Assembly (NCBI RefSeq): GCF_022539405.1
Contig: NZ_CP054394.1
Location: forward strand, 2,501 to 66,500
DNA: 64,000 nt
Direction of reading: 5' to 3'
Source of the DNA: Natranaerofaba carboxydovora
Lineage (GTDB): Bacteria > Bacillota > Natranaerobiia > Natranaerobiales > Natranaerofabaceae
The notes beneath the pieces were generated by a model. It was not told where the DNA came from. It did no database searches and worked only from the letters and a program-made list of their open reading frames with translations. Shown here one piece after another: positions 10,614 through 18,115 of the stretch. Positions within the stretch are counted from its first letter, which is position 1; each line of letters opens with the position of its first letter. Made by a program: the position numbers and the translations under genes.

Positions 10614-11138
10614 TTAGTTTGAGCTAGTGCTAGCATGCTGATAATCTTTTAAAGTTTGATAAGTAACAGTAGAAAGTATAGCTCCTACTATAGGTGGAAA
10701 ATCATCAAGAGTTAGGTTGACATTAACTCCTATGATTTTGCCTCCTAGGCGGCCGGTTATACTTTCTTTTCCTGGGGATAGTTCTTGTGAGATAGATAGA
10801 TTGACATCAAAGCCTACTCTTTTCCCACCTACACGGCCTGTTATTTCGTTTTTTCCTTCTAGCTTGATGTCATTACCTATAGTGTCTCCACCAAGTCGCC
10901 CTGTGACATTATAACTGCTGCTTTCATCTTCTTTTATGTCTGCTTTTAAGTCGTTTCCAATAACGTTACCGCCGATTCTACCTGTTAACTTTTCACCATC
11001 AGGAGATAGAGTTAGGTTAATATCATTACCAGAAAGCTTTCCGCCAAGCCTGCCAAATATATTTCTACTAGAGTCAATCTCTGCACTTAAAGAAAATCCC
11101 ATAAAAGTCCCACCGATTCTTCCTTCTATATTTCCCAA
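10614..11138 (-). CDS. six-repeat GRLGG protein of unknown function
   Basis: A 174-residue protein made almost wholly of six repeats of 21-28 residues. Each opens with GR(I/L/V)GG and continues with a pattern like xxxGxDhxLxh, ending in IT or VT before the next unit. The period and the alternating polar and hydrophobic residues suggest a beta-solenoid or stacked beta-hairpins. A short hydrophobic stretch (PPIVGAILSTVTY) and a Ser/Thr tail follow the last repeat. The start is TTG 11138 after GGGAGTGAT. There is no signal peptide. I know no named family for it. Confidence 0.75.
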   Translation of the reverse strand: MGNIEGRIGGTFMGFSLSAEIDSSRNIFGRLGGKLSGNDINLTLSPDGEKLTGRIGGNVIGNDLKADIKEDESSSYNVTGRLGGDTIGNDIKLEGKNEITGRVGGKRVGFDVNLSISQELSPGKESITGRLGGKIIGVNVNLTLDDFPPIVGAILSTVTYQTLKDYQHASTSSN

Positions 11139-11292
11139 TTATATCACTCCCGATAGATTTGGCATATTGATAAATTCAATACTGTTTATCTTTCTACCTT
11201 TAAGTATATGAGAATATGTTTGTCATGTCAGTGATTTCTTTTTTTAAGAACTACGTTTAAGAAGGTTAAATAAACTAATTAGAAAGAGATTA

Positions 11293-11829
11293 ATGAAAGG
11301 GGTAGATAAATTGGGTGCATATTCTAAATACGAATTTAAAAGTAAAAAATCAAATTGGATGAAGAGAAGAACAACTTCCTATTCTTCTCTTGATATTAAG
11401 ACGTTAAAAGCTGCTATTGATACTGTGTTTCCTGGTGCAGTTAAAGCCAATGTTAATAACTATATTGAGGGGTTACTAAAAAGCTCAGATGAAGAAAGTT
11501 TAAAAACTTATGAAGAAGGACTTAGAGATTTAAATAGGCTTTCCTGGAGTTATTATGAGACTTTGTTTGCTAATCTTACTGTAAAAAATCGTATGGTTAT
11601 ACTAGAGACGATCGAAGAAACTAATTTTTTTGAGCAATTAAGACAGCATACAATGGAAGGGATGTTTGCCGATCCGATATATGGAGGTAACAAGGATAAA
11701 ATAGGTTGGAAATTGATAGGATTTCCAGGGGCACGCTTTCATCCGATCACGCATCTTAGTAGTGGGTGGAAAGCTTCTAAATTTGTTAGTCTAGAAGATA
11801 AGGAGAGGTTAAGAGAAAATGAGCGTTAA
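11293..11829 (+). CDS. gluconate 2-dehydrogenase subunit 3-family protein
   Basis: A 178-residue small subunit of a membrane-type GMC dehydrogenase. Family features are the DIKTLKAAIDTVFPGA opening, the central NRLSWSYYETLFANL region and the GMFADPIYGGNKDKIGWKLIGFPG motif. No twin-arginine signal is obvious, although KRRTTSYS lies at residues 24-31. TTG 11311 has the better spaced site (AAAGGGGT); ATG 11293 is given as the start and is not certain. Its last 11 bases overlap the GMC gene, so the two subunits are coupled. Confidence 0.85.
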   Translation: MKGVDKLGAYSKYEFKSKKSNWMKRRTTSYSSLDIKTLKAAIDTVFPGAVKANVNNYIEGLLKSSDEESLKTYEEGLRDLNRLSWSYYETLFANLTVKNRMVILETIEETNFFEQLRQHTMEGMFADPIYGGNKDKIGWKLIGFPGARFHPITHLSSGWKASKFVSLEDKERLRENER

Positions 11830-13492
11830 TAAAAAAGATGCTAATGTAATTATTGTTGGGTTTGGATGTGCAGGTGGGATTTTGGCTAGAGAACTTGCTG
11901 AATCTGGGTTGAAAGTCATAGCCTTAGAAAGAGGGCCAAATATATCTTCTGCACAGTACTCTATGGATGAATTGAGGTTTCCTATCCGAAATAAAGTGTT
12001 ATGGGGACCTCAGAATGAACCTCAGTATACCTGGCGTCCTAATAAATCGATTGAAAGAGAAAGAATTATTGAAGGTTTAGGAGGTTGGGGACCAGGTGGA
12101 GACCATCTTCACTGGGGAGCTAATTCCTGGAGATTTCAGCCGGAAACTTTCAAGGCAAAAACAGTTTTTGGTCAGGTAGAAAACGGGGCTATGATTGATT
12201 GGCCAATATCATATGAAGATCTTGAACCATATTATCAACTTTTTGAAGAAAGAATAGGGGTTAGTGGTGATCATACTAAAGACCCTTATCATCCACCTAG
12301 AGACAGATCTTATCCAATGCCTCCAACTGTTCCGGGGTATGCTACTAGACACTTTGTAGATACAGCAAGTTCTATGGGTTATCAACCTTTTCCAGTGCCT
12401 GCAGCTATAAATTCAGTTGATTATGATGGCAGGCACGCGTGTGGATACTGTGGCTTTTGTCAGAGCTTTGGTTGTGTTGTTGAAGCTAAAGGAGATGTTG
12501 GGCTTACTGAAATCAGAAAAGTTATGGCTAACCCTAACTTTGAACTTCGCACAAATAGTACTGCGACAAAGATAACTGTTGATAATACAAACCGTGCTTC
12601 AGGTGTTAATTATATAGATAGTGAAGGGTGTAATCGTTATGTTAGTGGAGATATAGTCATAGTTGCATCTCAGTACCTTCAATCGACCAGATTACTTCTC
12701 ATGTCAAAGTCATTTAGTTTCCCAAATGGGATAGGAAATAATAATGGGCAGGTAGGTAGATATTTTGTTCATAGGGCAATTAATCAAATAATTGGACTTT
12801 TTGATGAACCTATGAATGCTTTTCTGGGCCCTACACCTAGATATGCTGTTAATGCTTTTGCTGACAATAATTTTGATCCCAGGGATTGGGATCAAAACTT
12901 TATCATGGGAGGAAATATGACAGGGGCAGAACCTTATGGCCTTGCCGGCCAGCCAATAGAGTTTACCCAGGCCCCTACTCCTGAAGGGATTCCTTCTTGG
13001 GGAGAGAAGTACAAAAAATTTATAAGTGAAGCATATACGCACCACTATACGATAAGGTTTTACACAACTGAACCACCTCAGTTAAATAGCTTTATTGATT
13101 TAGATCCAAAAATAAAAGATAGCCTGGGTTTACCTGTTCCAAGGGTTACTTTTGATTGGCATCCTCAGGCTAAAGAACAGTTTAGTTTTTTACAAAATAG
13201 AGCTTATGAAATTCTTAGTGCAGCAGGAGCAAAAAAAATATGGGGAGAAGAGATGCAGGAGCCATGGGTGCTATCAAGTCATGCAGGAGGTTCTACTAGA
13301 ATGGGTGAAGACCCAAACAATTCAGTTGTTAACCGATACTGCCAGTCACATGAAGTCCCTAACCTATTTGTAGTGGGAAGCTCTTCAATGCCAGTAATAG
13401 GTGCTTATAATCCTGGCGAAACTGTAGGTGCCTTAGCTTACTGGGTTGCAGATTTTATCCAAAAAGAAACACGAAGCGGTAAACAATTATAG
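11819..13492 (+). CDS. GMC-family FAD-dependent oxidoreductase, large subunit
   Basis: A 557-residue flavoprotein related to gluconate and sorbitol dehydrogenase large subunits. The FAD motif VGFGCAGGILARELAE is near residue 14, and the GMC C-terminal block carries the active His in SSHAGGSTRMGEDP and the NPGETVGALAYW end. Four cysteines, Cys208, Cys211, Cys214 and Cys219 (CGYCGFCQSFGC), resemble the cluster site of FAD-glucose dehydrogenases that carry a 3Fe-4S cluster. With the subunit 3 gene just upstream it should oxidise an alcohol or sugar acid. No cytochrome c subunit follows, so the electron acceptor is unknown. Confidence 0.9.
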   Translation: MSVNKKDANVIIVGFGCAGGILARELAESGLKVIALERGPNISSAQYSMDELRFPIRNKVLWGPQNEPQYTWRPNKSIERERIIEGLGGWGPGGDHLHWGANSWRFQPETFKAKTVFGQVENGAMIDWPISYEDLEPYYQLFEERIGVSGDHTKDPYHPPRDRSYPMPPTVPGYATRHFVDTASSMGYQPFPVPAAINSVDYDGRHACGYCGFCQSFGCVVEAKGDVGLTEIRKVMANPNFELRTNSTATKITVDNTNRASGVNYIDSEGCNRYVSGDIVIVASQYLQSTRLLLMSKSFSFPNGIGNNNGQVGRYFVHRAINQIIGLFDEPMNAFLGPTPRYAVNAFADNNFDPRDWDQNFIMGGNMTGAEPYGLAGQPIEFTQAPTPEGIPSWGEKYKKFISEAYTHHYTIRFYTTEPPQLNSFIDLDPKIKDSLGLPVPRVTFDWHPQAKEQFSFLQNRAYEILSAAGAKKIWGEEMQEPWVLSSHAGGSTRMGEDPNNSVVNRYCQSHEVPNLFVVGSSSMPVIGAYNPGETVGALAYWVADFIQKETRSGKQL

Positions 13493-13503
13493 GTTTAAAA
13501 TGT

Positions 13504-14456
13504 TTAAAATAAAAAGATTAATACACTTCCTGCCATTACTACTAAGCCACCTATTAATAAACGTGGGGTGATTATGTCATGTTTTTTTAGCATGACTGCA
13601 CTAAAGATAATTGCACCAAGGGGTTCCATTGAAGCTAATGAGTTTACTATTGATACAGGGGCAAGGTTTAGTGCTGCAAAGATGGTATATAATGCAAGAC
13701 TGCTCCATACCCCAACTTTGACATAAGCCCAGCTTATGGTTTTTGGGCTAAGAGTGTATCCAAATCTGATATTTATTTTTTTGACAAAAATGAAAATATA
13801 ACAAGAGTGATTAATGAAACAGCACTGCCGATTACCACACCTAGAAAAGGACTGCCATAAAAGTCGGTTCCTAATTTTCGAAAAACATTACCGGAACCAA
13901 GGGACAACCCTGCAAGAATCCCTAAAATTATTCCGATCTTAGCCTTGCTATAATTAACACTATTTAATTTAACTTTTTCTTTATTATTATCGTTCTGCTC
14001 ACTGGATTTATTTTTGTTCATAAACCTCTGTGTATCCTGTGAAACAACTAAAACCCCGATTAACACTACAGCGATGCCTAAAAGTTCAAACGGACTAAGG
14101 TTTTCGTTAAGAACCGTGACGCCTAAGATTACAGTAAATACTGGAGCGGTTATCTTTAGAACTGTTGCTCTAGAGGCCTTAATCCTTTCTATACACTCAA
14201 AAAGAAGGTATCTTCCTAAAAATGAGGTTAGAAAACCCGCGATTATATATGCCATTATGCCATGAAAATTATAAGATGGAACTGACATAAACAAAATATA
14301 GAAAGGTAGAATAGCTAAGTTTAATATATTATTAACTACTACACTGACAAATAATCCTTCATATCTGCTGTAATCACTTTTAATCATGCCCTGATTAGCG
14401 AATATATTACTTACCGCAAATAAAAAAGCTGCAATGATTGCTAAAAATTCTCCCAT
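13504..14456 (-). pseudogene. EamA/DMT-family transporter, frameshifted
   Basis: From ATG 14456 the frame encodes 227 residues of an EamA (drug/metabolite) transporter with about seven hydrophobic helices, then stops at 13773. The missing last three helices continue at once in another frame (NIRFGYTLSPKTISWAYVK through PLGAIIFSAVMLKKHD to GSVLIFLF), ending with TAA at 13504. One extra A in the A7 run just before the stop would join both parts into about 317 residues. The damage is thus a single-base deletion in a homopolymer, or a sequencing error, or slippage. Confidence 0.85.
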
Positions 14457-14670
14457 TTTTTATCACCTATTGTTAAAGAATTTGTAAGATAATACGTCCA
14501 AACCATTATATCAGTTTTTTATGGAGTGGAAAAATAATTGTTTGACTTGTAAGAATTAATTAAATGATTACAGCTTTGCCCATCTCTTAACATTATGTTA
14601 ACAAAATGAAGATAATAGAAGAAAACAACTAACGCTAAGTCTCTAGTTTGCTCATGCTAATATAAAAAGT

Positions 14671-14699
14671 TTGTGCAATATAGTACTAACTGCTATAAT
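14671..14699 (+). promoter_or_regulatory. promoter for the SleB/CwlJ-type hydrolase
   Basis: TTGTGC (14671-14676) and a perfect TATAAT (14694-14699) are 17 bases apart, about 50 bases before the TTG start. Nothing else is seen in the 290-base gap upstream of the gene. Confidence 0.7.
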
Positions 14700-14748
14700 C
14701 CACGATGTTGAGATTATGTAAACTAATCGGTTAAAAGGAGGCTTTGAT

Positions 14749-15243
14749 TTGTTACAATCAAACAGAAAAATTCACTTATTTAAAGTTACTAAAGCTTTAG
14801 GAATACTTACATTAGCGTTAGTTATTCTTGTATTACCTATTATGAGTGGGGGAGTAGGTGCTTCAGACGATTATAGGCGACTAGAAGTATCAGATTATGA
14901 AAGAGATCTTATGGCCAAAGCAGTTTACAGTGAAGCAAGGGGAGAGCCTTATGAAGGACAAGTGGCCGTAGCAGCAGTGGTTATTAATAGAGTGCTAGAT
15001 GATCGGTGGCCAAATGATGTTGAAGGAGTAATTTTTGAGCCCTGGGCTTTTACTGCAGTTCATGACGGACAGTTTTGGTTAAGCCCAGATCAAACTGCTC
15101 ATGATGCAGTAGAAGATGCCATAAAAGGATGGGATCCTAGCAATGGTGCGCCATTTTACTATAATCCTGTGACAGCGACATCACAGTGGATTTTTACAAG
15201 AGATCCTGTAACAAGTATTGGAAAACATGTTTTTGCATATTAA
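14749..15243 (+). CDS. SleB/CwlJ-family cell wall hydrolase
   Basis: A 164-residue exported hydrolase. The first ~40 residues are a signal peptide or anchor (basic SNRKIHLFKVTK, then a hydrophobic run ending in GVGAS). The rest is the Hydrolase_2 domain: DLMAKAVYSEARGEPYEGQVAVAAVVINR with the catalytic Glu in SEARGE, and the closing FYYNPVTATSQWIF. Such enzymes cleave spore cortex or vegetative peptidoglycan. The start is TTG 14749, seven bases after AAAGGAGG. It is a single-gene unit with its own promoter and terminator. Whether it acts in spores cannot be told. Confidence 0.9.
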   Translation: MLQSNRKIHLFKVTKALGILTLALVILVLPIMSGGVGASDDYRRLEVSDYERDLMAKAVYSEARGEPYEGQVAVAAVVINRVLDDRWPNDVEGVIFEPWAFTAVHDGQFWLSPDQTAHDAVEDAIKGWDPSNGAPFYYNPVTATSQWIFTRDPVTSIGKHVFAY

Positions 15244-15261
15244 CAAAGGCTGGCTTTGATC

Positions 15262-15306
15262 GGACGGCCTAAAAGTGATAAACTTCACTTTTAGGCCGTC
15301 CTTTTT
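15262..15306 (+). terminator. strong intrinsic terminator
   Basis: A perfect 16-bp stem (15262-15277 with 15286-15301; core GGACGGCC/GGCCGTCC) with an eight-base loop and five Ts, right after the cell wall hydrolase gene. Confidence 0.95.
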
Positions 15307-15351
15307 ATTTAATTCGACAAAATAAGACTATAGTCGGTATTAAAAATATAT

Positions 15352-15379
15352 TTTACATGGTACTATATGAAAGTATAAT
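15352..15379 (+). promoter_or_regulatory. promoter of the chemoreceptor gene
   Basis: TTTACA (15352-15357) and TATAAT (15374-15379) are 16 bases apart. The predicted start would give a leader of about 245 bases before the chemoreceptor ATG at 15631. Confidence 0.55.
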
Positions 15380-15384
15380 TTCAA

Positions 15385-15630
15385 TAAGAGAGGTTTGAAG
15401 CTTGTTCAAACATTTATTTAAAGGACAAGCTTAAAGTAATTTAAAGAATAAATTGTCCCTCAAATTAACAATAGAAAATTAGTAATTTTTTACTCCTAAA
15501 CGTTGAGAATAAAGTGCTTTTCTACTAATTGTTAGAAAAGCCTATTTATTTTTAGATCAAAAATTAATAATGTTCAGTAGGTTAACAAAATAAAGATAAG
15601 TTTTAATAATTAATAAGGAGGAGTTTATTT
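15385..15630 (+). promoter_or_regulatory. long structured leader of the chemoreceptor mRNA
   Basis: Three helices compete for the same bases: GTTTGAA/TTCAAAC (15393-15399 with 15405-15411), AAGCTTGT/ACAAGCTT (15398-15405 with 15425-15432) and GGACAA/TTGTCC (15423-15428 with 15453-15458). Further down GCTTTTCTA pairs with TAGAAAAGC (15516-15524 with 15533-15541), followed by a T-rich stretch that could act as a weak terminator. The layout resembles an RNA switch, but it matches no riboswitch class I know. AAGGAGGAG before the ATG is the ribosome binding site. Confidence 0.4.
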
Positions 15631-17619
15631 ATGAGTATAGGGAGGAAGTATTCAATATTAGTAGTTGTATTACTTTTAGTAGCCTGTGTTTCTATAGCTA
15701 TTTATAGTTATATTACAAGTAGTAATACTGTAACAGAAGCTTCAGAAAATACTTTGTATAGATCGGCATACATAGCTTCTGAAAGGCTTGACGAGTGGCT
15801 TGATAATAGAGTTAATGTTCTAAATGAGCTTAGCAGAATGGAAGGTCTAGAGGACATGGATATTGAGGAGCAGAGAGAAGCCCTTCAGGGAGAGGCAGAA
15901 AGGCTTGGCTTTCTTGACATTGGAATAGTTGAACCTGACGAAACTGGCTATACGCAGTACATAGAGGACGAAGAAGCTGATGCTGAGTTAGGAGATAGAG
16001 ATTATGTTCAAACTGCTTTAGAAGGTGAACCAAATAGTTCAAATGTAATTATTAGTAGGGTGATCGATGCACCTGTCTTGATGCATGCAGTTCCTATATA
16101 TGATGAAGCCGAAGAAATAGTGGGTATTATGATCGCTAGAGATCTTGCGGAAACAATTCAAGAAGTTACAGATGGTTTAGGTTACGGTGAAACAGGGTAT
16201 TCTTATATTTTTGGTGAAGATGGAACTTTTTTTGCACATCCAGATATGGAGCTTGTAATGGAGGAAGTTAATATTTTTGAAGATGAATCTACTCAAGATT
16301 TTGGAAGGGCAATCGAAGAATTAGACGGTGAAGATGGTGTGGTTAGCTATGATTATGAAGGAATTACTAGATATCAAGGTGTCTCTAGGATGGATAATGG
16401 CTGGTATGTTGCTGTGGGCATGGAAGATGTAGAGTTTTTGGCCCCAATTTATACTATGAGAAACGCAGTTATTGTCTTTACAGCTATATTAATAATTGTG
16501 GCAACAGGTATAAGCTTGTATGGAGGCAGAAAGATGATTTCTCCAATTAGCAAACTAGATAGTATGCTAAATCAAATGGCAGATTATGATTTTTCTCTGA
16601 ATAGTGAAGAACTTTCGGGATTATCAAATAAAAAAGATGAAGTTGGTTCTATTGCAAGCTCTATGATAAAGATGCAGAAAAATGTGGTTAAATTAATAGA
16701 CAATATTAATGACAAATCAGAACAGGTAGCTGCATCTTCACAAGAGCTTAGTGCAAATACAGAGGAAAACAAAAATGCTGCTGATGAAGTTTCTAAAGCG
16801 GTAGAACAAATTGCTGAAGGGGCTAGCAATCAAGCAGAGAGAACAGAGCAAACTTCTATTAGCACTGAAGAATTTGGAAATATGATAAACAATGAACAGC
16901 AATATGTAAAAGAATTAAATACCAAGGCTGATGAGACAGATGAATTAAAAGAAGAAGGGCTTAAAGTAGTTGAGAATTTGTCTAAAAAGACAGCAGAGAG
17001 CAATAAGGCTTCTGAGTCAATTTATAATACAGTTATAGCAACGAAAGAAAGTGCAGATAATATAGGCCAAGCTGTGGATACTATAAAAGACATTGCTGAA
17101 CAGACAAACTTGCTGGCTCTTAATGCAAGTATAGAAGCCGCTAGAGCAGGAGAGACAGGAGCAGGTTTTGCTGTAGTGGCAGACGAAATACGTAAACTGG
17201 CTGAGAATGCTAATGAAAATTCTGAAAAAATTTCGGATATTGTACATGATTTAAATGAAAAATCCAATCATGCAGTAAATACTATGAAAGAAGTTCAGGG
17301 AATAGTTACAGAACAGAACCAAGGTGTAGAAAATACAAGATCTAAATTCAATGATATAGCTAATAGTATACAAAATGTAAAAGAGATTGCAAAGGTTTTA
17401 ACTGAAACGGGACAACACATGCAAGAGAAGAAAAAAGAAATAATTGATGGATTGCAGGATTTAGCGTCTGTTGCAGAAGAGAACTCTTCAAGTACAGAAG
17501 AAATTTCTTCTTCGGTAGAAGAACAAACTGCTTCGATGGAAGAGATATCAAGGGCTAGTGAACAGTTGGCGAATCTTGCTGAAGGAATGCAACAAGAGAT
17601 ATCAAAATTTAAATATTAA
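15631..17619 (+). CDS. methyl-accepting chemotaxis protein with dCache-type sensor
   Basis: A 662-residue receptor. A first membrane helix (residues ~7-29) and a second (~278-298) enclose an extracellular domain of ~250 residues. Its segments [20 protein letters not shown] and [11 protein letters not shown] are typical of dCache_1 sensors for small ligands. A HAMP region follows, then the long cytoplasmic coiled coil with the conserved hairpin tip [20 protein letters not shown]. The extracellular domain is strongly acidic, as expected in a saline or alkaline habitat. The ligand is unknown. No other chemotaxis gene is near, and the mRNA has a long structured leader. Confidence 0.95.
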   Translation: MSIGRKYSILVVVLLLVACVSIAIYSYITSSNTVTEASENTLYRSAYIASERLDEWLDNRVNVLNELSRMEGLEDMDIEEQREALQGEAERLGFLDIGIVEPDETGYTQYIEDEEADAELGDRDYVQTALEGEPNSSNVIISRVIDAPVLMHAVPIYDEAEEIVGIMIARDLAETIQEVTDGLGYGETGYSYIFGEDGTFFAHPDMELVMEEVNIFEDESTQDFGRAIEELDGEDGVVSYDYEGITRYQGVSRMDNGWYVAVGMEDVEFLAPIYTMRNAVIVFTAILIIVATGISLYGGRKMISPISKLDSMLNQMADYDFSLNSEELSGLSNKKDEVGSIASSMIKMQKNVVKLIDNINDKSEQVAASSQELSANTEENKNAADEVSKAVEQIAEGASNQAERTEQTSISTEEFGNMINNEQQYVKELNTKADETDELKEEGLKVVENLSKKTAESNKASESIYNTVIATKESADNIGQAVDTIKDIAEQTNLLALNASIEAARAGETGAGFAVVADEIRKLAENANENSEKISDIVHDLNEKSNHAVNTMKEVQGIVTEQNQGVENTRSKFNDIANSIQNVKEIAKVLTETGQHMQEKKKEIIDGLQDLASVAEENSSSTEEISSSVEEQTASMEEISRASEQLANLAEGMQQEISKFKY

Positions 17620-17646
17620 AAAAAAGAACCCGGCGTTTTGCCGGGA
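17616..17646 (-). terminator. intrinsic terminator ending the orphan cobalamin-riboswitch RNA
   Basis: On the minus strand CCCGGC-AAAAC-GCCGGG (17645-17629) is followed by TTC and a run of eight Ts that overlaps the chemoreceptor stop codon. It is the last of three hairpins downstream of the riboswitch and would stop that RNA before it enters the chemoreceptor coding sequence. Confidence 0.85.
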
Positions 17647-17658
17647 TGGTGGTAACCT

Positions 17659-17708
17659 TGTATACAAATTAACCCCCTGGTACAAGGCAGGGGGTGAGTT
17701 TGTATACA
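17659..17708. repeat. nested inverted repeat in the riboswitch RNA 3' part
   Basis: An outer perfect 10-bp stem, TGTATACAAA (17659-17668) with TTTGTATACA (17699-17708), encloses an inner 7-bp GC stem, CCCCCTG (17673-17679) with CAGGGGG (17688-17694), with an eight-base loop. Neither strand has a T-run after it, so it is not a normal terminator. Confidence 0.8.
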
Positions 17709-17752
17709 GCAGTTAAAATAAATGACAATGATAATATTCCTGAATACAGGAG

Positions 17753-17802
17753 TGTATAAAAATTAAATCCCCGGCATAGTCGGGGATAATTTTTTGGTAT
17801 AC
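17753..17802 (+). terminator. hairpin between chemoreceptor and riboswitch; terminator on the plus strand
   Basis: ATCCCCG (17767-17773) pairs with CGGGGAT (17781-17787), and outer A/T pairs extend the stem towards 17753 and 17802. On the plus strand six Ts follow, so it can end chemoreceptor transcripts after a 3' UTR of ~175 bases. On the minus strand it is an internal hairpin of the riboswitch RNA. Confidence 0.7.
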
Positions 17803-17845
17803 AATATATCACCTTCTCTATACCTCGTAGAGCGGTAGTGAACCT

Positions 17846-18018
17846 TAAAACAGGCAGGTGTCCTGGCTTGAGATCACAGCAAAACCTTGCGCCTTCCCGG
17901 GGTTGTTTATTTAGTACCCAGTGGCATATTGCAAGCTTGCTCCCTCTTACAGTGGCGGGACCGCACCGGAATTTCACCGGTTTCCCTATTAAGTCCAAAA
18001 ATGGACCACCTGTTTTTA
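17846..18018 (-). promoter_or_regulatory. cobalamin (B12) riboswitch without a downstream gene
   Basis: Read on the minus strand, the class signatures appear in order: GGGAAACCGGTGAAATTCCG, then CCGCCACTGTAAG, then TGCCACTGGG, and the B12 box CAAGCCAGGACACCTGCCTG. The P1 stem closes AAAACAGG with CCTGTTTT. A promoter lies directly upstream. Downstream on the minus strand there is no open reading frame with a ribosome binding site. Three hairpins follow, the last a terminator, and then the 3' end of the chemoreceptor gene in the opposite direction. The element is thus an orphan riboswitch that seems to make an RNA of about 410 bases with no coding part. Confidence 0.93.
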
Positions 18019-18039
18019 AGCGCTATTTACTTTTGTTAA

Positions 18040-18068
18040 ATACTATCAGAACCTGGATAGAATGTCAA
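18040..18068 (-). promoter_or_regulatory. promoter of the orphan cobalamin-riboswitch RNA
   Basis: On the minus strand TTGACA (18068-18063) and TAGTAT (18045-18040) are exactly 17 bases apart, placing the transcript start near 18033, about 15 bases before the riboswitch P1 stem. It lies in the gap after the mutS-like gene, so the RNA need not depend on read-through. Confidence 0.75.
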
Positions 18069-18115
18069 GTGAAACAAAATAGGAAATAAACTAGATAGTA
18101 AAATCAACTTTGACA

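Noticed and set aside
13773-14456. EamA transporter as a complete short protein
   Set aside because: The missing three helices continue directly in the next frame, so it is a broken longer gene.
15244-15630. Cyclic di-GMP riboswitch before the chemoreceptor
   Set aside because: The leader is structured, but the conserved class I and class II cores are not present.
17629-17787. ANTAR-type dual hairpins (EutV-like target) in the B12 RNA
   Set aside because: The loops are five, seven and eight bases and lack the A1/G4 hexaloop rule, so there is no support for binding by an ANTAR regulator.
17669-17998. 109-codon minus-strand frame
   Set aside because: It covers the cobalamin riboswitch and the hairpins after it, has no ribosome binding site, and its sequence is the translated riboswitch consensus.
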